DNA of 64,000 nt from assembly GCF_003201955.1 (NCBI RefSeq), contig NZ_QJJM01000016.1:1-64000 (forward strand). The letters are read 5' to 3'. The stretch comes from Blastomonas natatoria. Lineage in GTDB: Bacteria > Pseudomonadota > Alphaproteobacteria > Sphingomonadales > Sphingomonadaceae. A program made the position numbers and the translations under genes. The notes below the pieces were generated by a model. The model worked only from the letters and a program-made list of their open reading frames with translations. It was not told the DNA's origin and searched no databases. Of the stretch, positions 6,605 to 14,794 are shown one piece after another. Every line of letters begins with the position of its first letter. Position 1 is the stretch's first letter.

Positions 6605-8959
6605 ATGTCGGTTATTTTCGGTTCTGTCCGTGCCACGCGCGTCGCATTGTGCGCCAGCATTGCTGGTCTTGCCATGTTGCCGGCGTTGGCGATGGCGCAG
6701 GAAAATGTTGCTGCGGAAGAGCAGCCGCGCAGCGACGCCGAAGGCGCCATCACGACATCGCAGGATATCGTGGTGCAAGGCCAGATCGGTTATCGTAACC
6801 GCGTCGATGGTGCTGAACCGGTGCTCGAATATGGTACCGAGTATTTCCAGCGCTTCGAGCCTCTGACTGCAGGCGATGCGCTCAAGCGCGTGCCATCGGT
6901 AACCTTCCTGTCCGATGTGATCGAGAGCGACGGGCCGCGTCTGCGCGGTCTGCCGCCGGGCTATACCCAGATTTTGATCAACGGGGAGCGCGTTCCTGGC
7001 GGCCAGGCCGACCGGTCGTTCTTCCTCGACCGTATCCCCGCAGAACTGATCTCGCGAGTCGAGATCGTGCGTTCAAACTCCGCCCGCCGCACGGGTGATG
7101 CGGTCGCCGGCTCCCTGAATATCGTGCTGCGTGACGGTTATCAGCTCGACGGCGGATATGTCCGCGGCGGCACGCTCTATTATGACGACGAGGAATTCGA
7201 GCCCAGTTTTGGTGCGGTGTTCGGCGGCAAGGTCGGACCGGGCCGTCTGCTGATAGGCGGCAATTTCCAGGGTCGCCACAATCCCAAGCTCAAGTCGAGC
7301 CTGCGCTACGGCGATTCACCCGAGAACAACCCCAATTTCGCGACGGACGATTTCGACAATCGCGAGGACCAAACTGATACTCGCGACGGCAAGGACTATT
7401 CGCTCAACGCGACCTACGAGATCGACGGCGGAGACACCAATTTCCAGATCCGCGGCTTCTATGTGCGAACTGATCGCACCGAGACCGAGCGCAGCTATGA
7501 ATATGACGATCCGACCGCGATCACTGGCCCGGTTCCCGCAGGCAATCTGCTGACCGACAATGCCAATGTGAACGAGATCGATCAGGAAAATTACACGATC
7601 GACGGCAAGCTTTCGCACGAATGGTCGGCGGGCAAGACCTCGTTGCGGATCGGCTATGCCAACTTCACGGACAAGCAGCGCGAAACCGAGTTCGAGATCG
7701 ACTTCGATCGCGCGACGCCCCGCTTTACCGGCGATCTTACCGCTACCGACATCGATGACAGCGAATTCACGGTCAAGCTGGAACATGCTGCCGATGTCAG
7801 CGATGAGATCAAGCTCGTCTTTGGCGGTTTCTACCAGGACAAGGACCGCGACACTGCGATCCTGACCGTACGCAACCGCTTCAACGTGGCGGCGGCGCGC
7901 AACTGGAACCAGTTCCAGCGCAACCCCGAGGAACTGAATACGGGCTTCGGCGCGCTGGATGAAACGCCGGGCGGCGTGAATGCGATCGAGGAGCGCCGTA
8001 TCGACGGTTTTGCTCTGATCGAAGGACGCCATGGCGGCTTCTCCTGGGAAGCTGGCTTGCGCTATGAAACGACCGATCTCAACATCGTCGATGCAACCGT
8101 CGCGGTTGGCGCGGTTCAGGGTAATGATTACGAGAAGCTGCTGCCCTCGGCCTCGTTCAAATACGATATTACCGATCGCGACCGGATTATCGGCTCGGTG
8201 GCGCGGACCAACCGCCGGCCCGAATTCAACTTCATCTCTCCGGCTTTGCTGGAAGCGGAACTTGGCGACAACGACCTACTGGGCAACCCGCAGCTCGATC
8301 CCGAAACCGCCTGGGGCATCGATCTGGGCTATGAACGGCGCATCGGGCGGGGTGGCATTGTCGGCATCAATTTCTTCTACCGCGATGTGAAGAACCTGAT
8401 CGAACTGACCAACACCGGTGTCGAGGGTTCGGAAGGAGACGGCACGTTCGTCTTCCAGCCGCTAAACGTCGGCGATGGCAAGGTCTATGGCGTCGAATTC
8501 GACATGTCGACCGACCTCGGCTTCCTTGGCCTTCCCGATACCGGGATATTCGGCAACGTATCCTATCTCGACAGCGAAATCACCGATATCTTCGGCGAAC
8601 GGCGTTTCAACGATCAATCGAAGTTCGTCTACAATTTCGGCGCGATTCAGGATCTGAAATCCATTGGTGCAGCCTTTGGTGCAACCTATCGCAAACAGGG
8701 TCGCGCCTTTGGCCGGGTGATCGGCGAGGAAGTCACTACAACCTACGGCGCCGATCTGGAAATCTTCATCGAGAAGCGGTTCGGCAAGAGCTTCACGATC
8801 CGCGCCGTCGGATCGAACCTGCTCAATGGCAAGAAGCGCGAGGTGTTCAACAAGTTCACCACGGTCGAAGATCAGATCGATCGCAGTTTCGACGAATACG
8901 AACTGGAATCGGAGGAAGCCGGTCCCGTGTTCCAGGTCATCGCCCGCTACGCTTTCTGA
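6605..8959 (+). CDS. TonB-dependent receptor paired with phytase
   Basis: This 784-residue outer-membrane receptor imports a substrate using TonB energy. A signal peptide covers residues 1-32 (LPALAMAQ). The TonB-box region is near residues 52-60 (SQDIVVQG). The plug domain is at about 70-185, with RVPSVTFLSD, GPRLRGLPPGYTQILINGER, DRIPAELISRVEIVRS and GSLNIVLRDG. A 22-strand barrel follows and ends in the classic terminal aromatic residue (VIARYAF). Gly-rich DGYQLDGGYVRGG marks the first barrel strand. It is divergent from the phytase gene, a pairing known in alphaproteobacteria, which suggests that phytate, lower inositol phosphates or a linked metal complex is the ligand. The substrate is inference. 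It is more distant from the receptor at 26261 than same-family paralogs would be. Confidence 0.93.
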   Translation: MSVIFGSVRATRVALCASIAGLAMLPALAMAQENVAAEEQPRSDAEGAITTSQDIVVQGQIGYRNRVDGAEPVLEYGTEYFQRFEPLTAGDALKRVPSVTFLSDVIESDGPRLRGLPPGYTQILINGERVPGGQADRSFFLDRIPAELISRVEIVRSNSARRTGDAVAGSLNIVLRDGYQLDGGYVRGGTLYYDDEEFEPSFGAVFGGKVGPGRLLIGGNFQGRHNPKLKSSLRYGDSPENNPNFATDDFDNREDQTDTRDGKDYSLNATYEIDGGDTNFQIRGFYVRTDRTETERSYEYDDPTAITGPVPAGNLLTDNANVNEIDQENYTIDGKLSHEWSAGKTSLRIGYANFTDKQRETEFEIDFDRATPRFTGDLTATDIDDSEFTVKLEHAADVSDEIKLVFGGFYQDKDRDTAILTVRNRFNVAAARNWNQFQRNPEELNTGFGALDETPGGVNAIEERRIDGFALIEGRHGGFSWEAGLRYETTDLNIVDATVAVGAVQGNDYEKLLPSASFKYDITDRDRIIGSVARTNRRPEFNFISPALLEAELGDNDLLGNPQLDPETAWGIDLGYERRIGRGGIVGINFFYRDVKNLIELTNTGVEGSEGDGTFVFQPLNVGDGKVYGVEFDMSTDLGFLGLPDTGIFGNVSYLDSEITDIFGERRFNDQSKFVYNFGAIQDLKSIGAAFGATYRKQGRAFGRVIGEEVTTTYGADLEIFIEKRFGKSFTIRAVGSNLLNGKKREVFNKFTTVEDQIDRSFDEYELESEEAGPVFQVIARYAF

Positions 8960-8970
8960 CATCGGGGTGG

Positions 8971-9003
8971 AATGCCGGGGGCTCGCCGCAGCCTCCGGCA
9001 TTT
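8971..9003 (+). terminator. Hairpin after the phytase-linked receptor
   Basis: A 12-base stem with one G-U pair (AATGCCGGGGGC pairing with GCCTCCGGCATT) and an 8-base loop begins 12 bases after the receptor stop. Only a short T run follows, so termination strength is doubtful. Confidence 0.4.
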
Positions 9004-9034
9004 GCCGCTTCCGTAAACCTGCGCAAACCGCTAC

Positions 9035-9448
9035 ATGTCAGCCATGCCTGAATCCGCCGCCATCCGCCACGACCACCCCATCAGCGTTGACCCATCCGAG
9101 ATCGACTTCATGGGTCATGTCAACAATGCCCACTACCTCAAATGGGTGCAGGATGCGGTGATCGCGCACTGGCAGAATATCGCGCCGCCTCAGGCGGTGG
9201 CCGAGCATCTGTGGGTCGCGCTCAAGCACGAGATTACCTATCGCAAGCCCGCTTTCCTCGACGATCAGGTGATCGCATCGGTCATGCTGGAAAAGGTGCA
9301 CGGTGCGCGCGCGTTCTACGAGACGATCATCCGCCGCGGCGAGGATGTGCTGGCTGAGGTCAAGTCGAGCTGGTGCTGCCTCGACGCCGAAACGCTGCGG
9401 CCGGCGCGACTGGCCGAGGATATCAAGCGCCGCTTTTTTGGTAGCTGA
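9035..9448 (+). CDS. Acyl-CoA thioesterase, 4HBT hotdog fold
   Basis: This 137-residue single hotdog-fold protein belongs to the 4-hydroxybenzoyl-CoA thioesterase (YbgC/FadM-like) group. The active-site stretch EIDFMGHVNNAHYLKWVQDA gives the catalytic Asp within the D-x-x-G-H-V-N-N motif near residue 25. The later segment ITYRKPAFLDDQV is typical of the central strands. It would hydrolyse acyl-CoA esters in the cytoplasm; the chain length is unknown. It ends 12 bases before the convergent DUF3667 gene and is probably transcribed alone. A second thioesterase of the same superfamily lies at 25632-26099. Confidence 0.9.
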   Translation: MSAMPESAAIRHDHPISVDPSEIDFMGHVNNAHYLKWVQDAVIAHWQNIAPPQAVAEHLWVALKHEITYRKPAFLDDQVIASVMLEKVHGARAFYETIIRRGEDVLAEVKSSWCCLDAETLRPARLAEDIKRRFFGS

Positions 9449-9460
9449 CCGTCCGACTGG

Positions 9461-10591
9461 TCAGCCGATCAGCCCCAGGTTGATCAGGATCGTGAGGAAC
9501 AGCAGCACCACGATACCCGTGCAGTTCAGCAGCAGGAACAGCCGAAAGACTGCGCCGATCCGCGAGCTGCCATAGGCGTGGCGCAATTGCCGGTACATGT
9601 GGAACGGTGCGTAGAACAGCGCCGCCGTGGTCACCAGTCCTGTTGCTATGTTGAACTTCCACGACAGTGTCACCACGATGAACAGCAGCGACATGAACGC
9701 GATCGAATAGGTGGTGAACACCGCATGGTCGTAGAACCGGTGGCCACGCTTGCCGATCGTCGCCAGCCAGACGAACGGGATCGATAGCGGGATCAGCAGC
9801 CAGGCGAACTTGTAGCCATTGGACTGGATCTTGTAGAGAAGGAGCTCTGGGTTCTTCTTGGTCTTGGCCGCCAGCTTGTTGATCCAGGCATCGAAGGCAG
9901 GCACGCCTGTATCGACCTTGGTACCAAAGTCGAATGCGTCGGCGAGGCTGTCTCCGCTGCTGTCGATGACTCCGGGGTATCGCGGCTTGCCTTCGATCGC
10001 GAAGCTCATGCCGTTGATCTCGGCCTTCAAGTCCCTGATCTGCATATCGAGCTTTTCGCGCTGTGGATCGTCGGCAGGCAACGCTTTCAACCGGGCCTCG
10101 CGTTCCGCGACCTTCTTCTCGAGCGTCGCGATCTCGCTTGCCACGCTGGCGCGCCAGTCGGTCCCGCTTATTGTCGCGCCCGCCGCCTTGTCGCCGGTGA
10201 AATCGGGCGAGCCGACATAGGAGAAGATTGCGAACATCAGGAAGATCGAGAACAGGAACAGCGCCATCGGGCTGATGAACCGCGCGCGTTCGCCATGGAT
10301 ATAGCGGCGCGTCAGATGCCCCGGCTGCCAGGCGAGCAATGGCAGTGTGTTCCAGAACTTGCCGTCGAAGTGCAGAACCCCGTGCAGGATGTCATGCCAA
10401 AAGGCGGAGATGGAGCGGTGAACATGCGCAGCCTGACCGCACTGATGGCAATGCGGACCAGCGAGCAGGGTACCGCAATTCAGGCATTTGCCATGGCCCT
10501 CGGCGCTGGCTTCGCCTGCATGCGGCTCGGCCGTCCGTGCCCATAGGCCGCCTTCGGCGATCGATCCTGCCACTTCGAATTCGCCGCTCAT
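9461..10591 (-). CDS. DUF3667 membrane protein with zinc-ribbon start
   Basis: This is a 376-residue DUF3667 protein. An N-terminal zinc-ribbon-like motif (CLNCGTLLAGPHCHQCGQ, about residues 37-54) precedes the diagnostic segment HDILHGVLHFDGKFWNTL and PGHLTRRYIHGERARFISP. Transmembrane segments follow (LFLFSIFLMFAIFSYVG near residue 140, then WLLIPLSIPFVWLATI, AFMSLLFIVVTLSW and a final C-terminal pair). Between the first and second lies a soluble coiled-coil-like insert rich in charged residues (TLEKKVAEREARLKAL). The molecular function of the family is not known to me. The gene is divergent from the flavin reductase-crotonase fusion and convergent with the thioesterase. Confidence 0.88.
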   Translation of the reverse strand: MSGEFEVAGSIAEGGLWARTAEPHAGEASAEGHGKCLNCGTLLAGPHCHQCGQAAHVHRSISAFWHDILHGVLHFDGKFWNTLPLLAWQPGHLTRRYIHGERARFISPMALFLFSIFLMFAIFSYVGSPDFTGDKAAGATISGTDWRASVASEIATLEKKVAEREARLKALPADDPQREKLDMQIRDLKAEINGMSFAIEGKPRYPGVIDSSGDSLADAFDFGTKVDTGVPAFDAWINKLAAKTKKNPELLLYKIQSNGYKFAWLLIPLSIPFVWLATIGKRGHRFYDHAVFTTYSIAFMSLLFIVVTLSWKFNIATGLVTTAALFYAPFHMYRQLRHAYGSSRIGAVFRLFLLLNCTGIVVLLFLTILINLGLIG

Positions 10592-10726
10592 GTCCGTCTG
10601 TGCCCTGCCGCCCTGATCCCGACTGTCATCCTACAGACCGCCTCGAAACCGGCCAAGCAAATTGTCCCGCATTTCTGCAGCATTTGGCGTTGCGCAGTCT
10701 CCCTCGCCAGCGCTAGGGCAGAAGCC

Positions 10727-12010
10727 ATGGCCCATTTCGATCCCAAGACCTATCGCAATGCTCTGGGGCAGTTCGCCACCGGCGTTACCATCGTCACCAC
10801 GCGCGATGCGCTGGGTCTTCCGGTTGGCGTCACGGCCAACAGCTTCAATTCGGTCTCGCTCGATCCGCCATTGATCCTCTGGTCACTGGCTCGTTCGGCG
10901 CGATCCATGGCGGCGTTCGAACAGGCCGAGAGCTTTGCGGTGCACGTTCTGGCCAGCGATCAGGACGATCTGGCCAATCGCTTTGCATCGCGCGCCGAAG
11001 ACAAGTTTGCCGGGCTGGATATCGGCGAGCAGGGACCTCCTTTCATCCAAGGCTGTTCGGCGCGACTGATCTGCAAGACACGGCACCTGTACGAGGGCGG
11101 CGATCATGTGATCATGGTCGGCGAGGTCATCGATTATGAGAGCGACGGCAAGCCCCCGCTGCTCTTTCATGGCGGTGCCTATGCCGACCGCGTTGCGCGT
11201 GAAGCGGCTGCAAGCGCTCCGCCGGTATTGTATTCCGTCGATGGACGCATTGCGACGATCACGCTGAACCGACCCGAAACCCGCAATGCCTTGTCGGAAG
11301 AAGTCATCGGTGCGCTGGTTGCGGCTTTGGAAGTCGCCGATGGCGATCCTGCGGTCGATTGCGTTGTCCTGACCGGGGCAGGGCCGGGGTTCTGCTCGGG
11401 CGGCAATATCAAGCAGATCAAGGCGCTCACCGCCGAGCAGCAGATGAGCCCGATGCAGCTTGAAAACTGGTACAAGACCCAGATCCAGCGCATTCCGCTG
11501 ACGATGGAACGGATGTCGGTGCCCGTGATAGCGGCGATTCGAGGGCATGCGATCGGTGCTGGCTGCGATCTGGCCTGCATGGCCGATATCCGCATCGCAT
11601 CGGATGACGCAGTATTTGCGGAGAGCTTCCTGCGCGTCGGCATCATTCCTGGCGACGGAGGCGCCTGGCTGCTGCCGCGCATCGTTGGGCTGGCCAGGGC
11701 TAGCCAGATGATGCTGACCGGGGAGTTCATCGATGCAGCCAGGGCCGAGCGCTATGGTCTGGTGTCCGAGGTTGTGCCTGGCGATGCGCTGATCGAGCGC
11801 GCCATGGCACTGGCGCAGATGGTCGCGCAATTCCCGCCGGCTGCGATCCGCAAGACGAAGCGGCTGATAAAGGACGCGCGCGACGTCACGCTGGCTGAGC
11901 ATCTCGATCAGGCGGCCATCTGGCAGGGCGTTCTGCAACAGATGGACGATCACCGCGAGGCGATCGACGCGATCCTCGAGAAAAGAGCGCCTCGCTTTCA
12001 GGGCAAATAA
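10727..12010 (+). CDS. Flavin reductase-enoyl-CoA hydratase fusion protein
   Basis: One uninterrupted 427-codon frame joins two domains that are normally separate. Residues 1-160 are a flavin reductase-like FMN-binding split barrel (YRNALGQFATGVTIVTT, GVTANSFNSVSLDPPLIL, FAVHVLASDQDDLANRFA, FHGGAYA). Residues 165-427 are a crotonase with the oxyanion-hole strand GPGFCSGGNIKQI and the second oxyanion segment GHAIGAGCDLACMADIRIA. In the crotonase the first catalytic Glu position (usually GGGCE) is Asp in GAGCD. The second Glu (usually QPE) aligns with Phe in AESFLRVG, so classical hydration is doubtful; isomerase, thioesterase or C-C bond chemistry is possible. GDGGAWLLPRIVG is a common crotonase variant. 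The start has AGGGCA about 6 nt upstream. A frameshift would be needed to separate the domains, and none is seen. Confidence 0.92.
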   Translation: MAHFDPKTYRNALGQFATGVTIVTTRDALGLPVGVTANSFNSVSLDPPLILWSLARSARSMAAFEQAESFAVHVLASDQDDLANRFASRAEDKFAGLDIGEQGPPFIQGCSARLICKTRHLYEGGDHVIMVGEVIDYESDGKPPLLFHGGAYADRVAREAAASAPPVLYSVDGRIATITLNRPETRNALSEEVIGALVAALEVADGDPAVDCVVLTGAGPGFCSGGNIKQIKALTAEQQMSPMQLENWYKTQIQRIPLTMERMSVPVIAAIRGHAIGAGCDLACMADIRIASDDAVFAESFLRVGIIPGDGGAWLLPRIVGLARASQMMLTGEFIDAARAERYGLVSEVVPGDALIERAMALAQMVAQFPPAAIRKTKRLIKDARDVTLAEHLDQAAIWQGVLQQMDDHREAIDAILEKRAPRFQGK

Positions 12011-12170
12011 ATCCATCCGCTTCCGAATAGGGATAGATGACCAAGCCTTGCCGTCTGCGCGAGGGCGAACCTTTTCGAATCAGTACTGGTTGCTGACTGA
12101 TACCATCGCCCGTCGGAACGCCTGCGGACTTGCGATGCGAAAGTGGTTTTCCCTCAACCCTTCGCGACAA

Positions 12171-12201
12171 TAAAAATGGCCCCGATCTTCCGATCGGGGC
12201 C
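12171..12201 (-). terminator. Strong intrinsic terminator of the 23-codon gene
   Basis: A perfect 10-base stem (GGCCCCGATC pairing with GATCGGGGCC) with a 4-base loop occupies 12178-12201. On the minus strand it is followed by ATTTTTA, a U-rich tail. There is no T run on the plus side, so it serves the minus-strand small gene, ending 32 bases after its stop codon. Confidence 0.88.
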
Positions 12202-12233
12202 ACCTGATTGAAATTTCGAGCGAAACTTCGAAA

Positions 12234-12305
12234 TCAGTCGCTCCAGCCGCCGCCCAGGAGCCAGTCCCAGAATCCGCGCACGGGCTGTTTGGTACGCTTT
12301 GCCAT
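12234..12305 (-). CDS. 23-residue Trp-rich basic/amphipathic peptide
   Basis: The frame has 23 codons and a TGA stop. It begins MAKRTKQPVR (strongly basic) and ends GFWDWLLGGGWSD, with three Trp, one Phe and a Gly-Gly-Gly turn. GGAG lies 8 bases before the ATG, an ideal ribosome site. A perfect intrinsic terminator follows, a stable hairpin lies just upstream of the ribosome site, and a TTGTTG-17-TAACCT promoter candidate lies before that. A second small stem (ATTTCGA with TCGAAAT) sits directly after the stop. Such a compact unit argues for a real small gene or small RNA with a coding part. The product could insert at the membrane interface or bind a larger complex. I do not recognise it. 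Confidence 0.7.
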   Translation of the reverse strand: MAKRTKQPVRGFWDWLLGGGWSD

Positions 12306-12317
12306 TTTTAGCACTCC

Positions 12318-12351
12318 ATTTCGGGCGCGAATTACGAAATGCGCCCGAAAT
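12318..12351 (-). promoter_or_regulatory. Leader hairpin before the 23-codon gene
   Basis: A perfect 11-base inverted repeat (ATTTCGGGCGC with GCGCCCGAAAT) with a 12-base loop lies in the leader. The proximal arm abuts the GGAG ribosome site (12314-12317). If transcription starts at the candidate promoter, the hairpin sits at or very near the mRNA 5' end, where it could protect the transcript or modulate initiation. Confidence 0.55.
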
Positions 12352-12353
12352 CA

Positions 12354-12382
12354 AGGTTACCAGAATGTAAAATGGTCAACAA
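12354..12382 (-). promoter_or_regulatory. Candidate promoter of the 23-codon gene
   Basis: On the minus strand TTGTTG (12377-12382) and TAACCT (12354-12359) are separated by 17 bases. Each hexamer matches sigma-70 consensus only in part, so the assignment rests on the spacing and on the position just before the leader hairpin. Confidence 0.35.
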
Positions 12383-12475
12383 GCCATTAACCAATGACAT
12401 TGCGCACATCGGCACGGCCCGCCCTCGGCAGGGGTTGCAAGGGTCAGTACTGGATGGGACCGGTCCGAAGGGCGC

Positions 12476-14794
12476 TCAGGCGGCCTGTGCGGCGGTGTGA
12501 TCGGCAAGATATTCGACGAGCGCTTCAAACGGCATCGGGCGGCCGATCAGATATCCCTGGGCCTTGTCGCAGCCCATCTGACCGAGCAGCTGGAGCGTCT
12601 CGTTGTCTTCGACGCCTTCTGCGACCACCTCTTCACCCAGCGAATGTGCCAGCTCGATCGTGGAATTGACCATGATTCGGTCGGATCGGCTCGACACGAG
12701 CATGCGGACGAAGCTGCGATCGATCTTCAGTTCGGTAGCCGGGCAACGCTTGAGATAATCGAGAGTGGAAAAGCCGGTGCCGTAGTCGTCTATCGAGAGC
12801 TGCAGGCCTATGCTGCGCAAGTCGCGCAGTTCCTGCATCGCCGCATCTGCGCTCGACATGGCGGCGGTTTCAGTGATTTCCAGAATGAGCCTCTCTGCCG
12901 GAAGTCCGTGGCGCCGCAAGGTCTGCACGACCATCGGCTTTAGGTTCGCATGCCCGATCAGACGGGGCGACAGGTTGACGGCCATGTCGAACTTGCGGCC
13001 ATCCCGGTTGAGGCTGGCGGCGACCTGCACGGCGCGGTTGAGCACATGTTCCGTCAGTTTCTCGATGCGATCATGCCGTTCGGCCGCCGTGATGAATTCT
13101 TCGGGGTTGATTGGACCCTTTTCGGGATGGGTCCAGCGCACCAGGGCCTCCGCCCCGCAGATTTCGCCCGAAAGCAGGTCAAGCTTGGGCTGGAACGCGA
13201 CCCAGACTTCGCCATTGTCGATGGCGGCGTCGAGTTCGCCCAGCATCGTCACGCGCCATTCGGTGGCTTCAAGCTTGGTTGGATCATAGACTCGCCAGTG
13301 CTCGCCCGCATTCTGTGCTTCCTGACAGGCCAGAAGCGCACTCGACATCCGGCTCTGGATCGAGCGGCCGGGGTCGGCGTCGACCCCGAATGCGACGCCC
13401 AGATCGATCAGGCGGCCCGACACGTTGGCAGGGCTGCGGAAAATCGCGCTCAGGCCAGCAAGCTGATCGCCGACATTGTTGATCGATGTTCCGGGCACCA
13501 GCCACATGAAGATGCCTTCGTCACCATGATAGACCTTGCAGCCGCCATTGCCGAGCGAGAGCCGCAGAATGATCTGTTCGACCAGTTCCTTCTCGGCGGC
13601 CACGGGCAGGGCCGTTGCCGCTTCGGCATAGTTGTGGATTCGCGCAGCGATCAGGCCGTCTTGGGTGTCCGCCCCCTGCGCACGCAGGGCGTTCAGATTG
13701 GGATGACCGGAGACCTCGTTGACCATGCCGCGCTCGTCGAAGCGCTGGCGATGCGATCGCCATGCAAGATGGCCCATCGAACCGAGCATCAGGACGGTCG
13801 CTGGCATGATGGCCGTGTAATGCCCGGCGGATTCGAGCAGAAACGGCAGGCCCAGCGCGCAGGTCGGCAGCAACACCAGCATGCCGAGAACCAGGGGTGT
13901 TCTGGAGACCCGCATCATCATCGCTGTCACGGCAAGGGCGAGCAGGAAGGGGACCCACCAACCATATGTACCCGGAGCGCCTGCCAGAAGGGTCTCGGCC
14001 GCAAGCGCTGTCACGAAGACACTGGATGACGGGCCATGACCCGGAACTGAATAGCGATTGCCTATTCCATTCGAGTTGACCCCTATCACGATGTCATGAC
14101 CACGCACGCGAGAGACGACAGCATCGCCCCGTAGTATCTCACTCGCACTAATATAGGGGAGTGATCCCATTGCGATCGAGTAATCGATTGGAAACTCTTC
14201 TTCTACTCCGCCAGATATGCCGGAAATGACCGAAGGTACAGACGGGACAACCAGATCACCAACTCGATTCGCGTATCGGCCAGACCAGACAATGTTGTAA
14301 CCATTGATCCAGACATTCGTGCTGACGAGATGTGAGAACCGCCGTGTTTCGGGAGGTGGAATCAAAGGAATGCGTTTACCTGTGGCCGCTGCCTCTGAAA
14401 AGGCTGCGACAAGATGGACTTTGCCCGGATGATCTTTCAGGGCTTCAACCAGTCTGGGAGAGCCAGGATCATTCTTCAGGCCCTTTATCGGGAAATCAAA
14501 GAATATCCGGTTTGCGCCGGCCGCGCGCAGATTGTCGATCATGCGGGCATAGCGATCGGCGTCCCACGGCCATTCACCAACTTCCTGCTGTGCCAGATTG
14601 TCGATGCCCACGACGACCACCTGGCCGCTCGCATTGTGTTCGCGCATCTTGTTGCGCGCGATCCGGAAGATGTCGTCGAGCGGTTCACCGAATTCCGCCA
14701 GCCCGAACAGCAAGCCGGAAACGAGCGTCCAGATGAGCAGAATGCGCATCGGGCTCGCTGTTCGGTTGCTGTTACGAGTGGCGACGGATTTCAT
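12476..14794 (-). CDS. CHASE2-EAL cyclic-di-GMP phosphodiesterase
   Basis: This is a 772-residue inner-membrane signalling protein. An N-terminal transmembrane segment (residues 17-33) leads into a periplasmic CHASE2 sensor domain (about 35-285, with VVVVGIDNLAQQEVGEWPWD and RIFFDFPIKG). Three further membrane segments follow (WWVPFLLALAVTAMM, LVLGMLVLLPTCALGL, TAIMPATVLMLGSMG). Then comes a degenerate GGDEF-like region in which the signature reads YHGDEGIFMWLVPG, and a C-terminal EAL domain (about 515-760). EAL residues are intact: AEALVRW, VNLSP, LEITET, SIDDYGTGFS, ELKID, VAEGVE and KAQGY. It should therefore hydrolyse c-di-GMP under control of an unknown periplasmic signal and adjust motility or biofilm. 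The GGDEF-like part is probably regulatory. Confidence 0.93.
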   Translation of the reverse strand: MKSVATRNSNRTASPMRILLIWTLVSGLLFGLAEFGEPLDDIFRIARNKMREHNASGQVVVVGIDNLAQQEVGEWPWDADRYARMIDNLRAAGANRIFFDFPIKGLKNDPGSPRLVEALKDHPGKVHLVAAFSEAAATGKRIPLIPPPETRRFSHLVSTNVWINGYNIVWSGRYANRVGDLVVPSVPSVISGISGGVEEEFPIDYSIAMGSLPYISASEILRGDAVVSRVRGHDIVIGVNSNGIGNRYSVPGHGPSSSVFVTALAAETLLAGAPGTYGWWVPFLLALAVTAMMMRVSRTPLVLGMLVLLPTCALGLPFLLESAGHYTAIMPATVLMLGSMGHLAWRSHRQRFDERGMVNEVSGHPNLNALRAQGADTQDGLIAARIHNYAEAATALPVAAEKELVEQIILRLSLGNGGCKVYHGDEGIFMWLVPGTSINNVGDQLAGLSAIFRSPANVSGRLIDLGVAFGVDADPGRSIQSRMSSALLACQEAQNAGEHWRVYDPTKLEATEWRVTMLGELDAAIDNGEVWVAFQPKLDLLSGEICGAEALVRWTHPEKGPINPEEFITAAERHDRIEKLTEHVLNRAVQVAASLNRDGRKFDMAVNLSPRLIGHANLKPMVVQTLRRHGLPAERLILEITETAAMSSADAAMQELRDLRSIGLQLSIDDYGTGFSTLDYLKRCPATELKIDRSFVRMLVSSRSDRIMVNSTIELAHSLGEEVVAEGVEDNETLQLLGQMGCDKAQGYLIGRPMPFEALVEYLADHTAAQAA

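Noticed and set aside
6418-6753. N-terminal extension of the phytase frame
   Set aside because: It would cross the divergent promoter and the receptor start, and the lipoprotein signal begins at 6417 with a good ribosome site.
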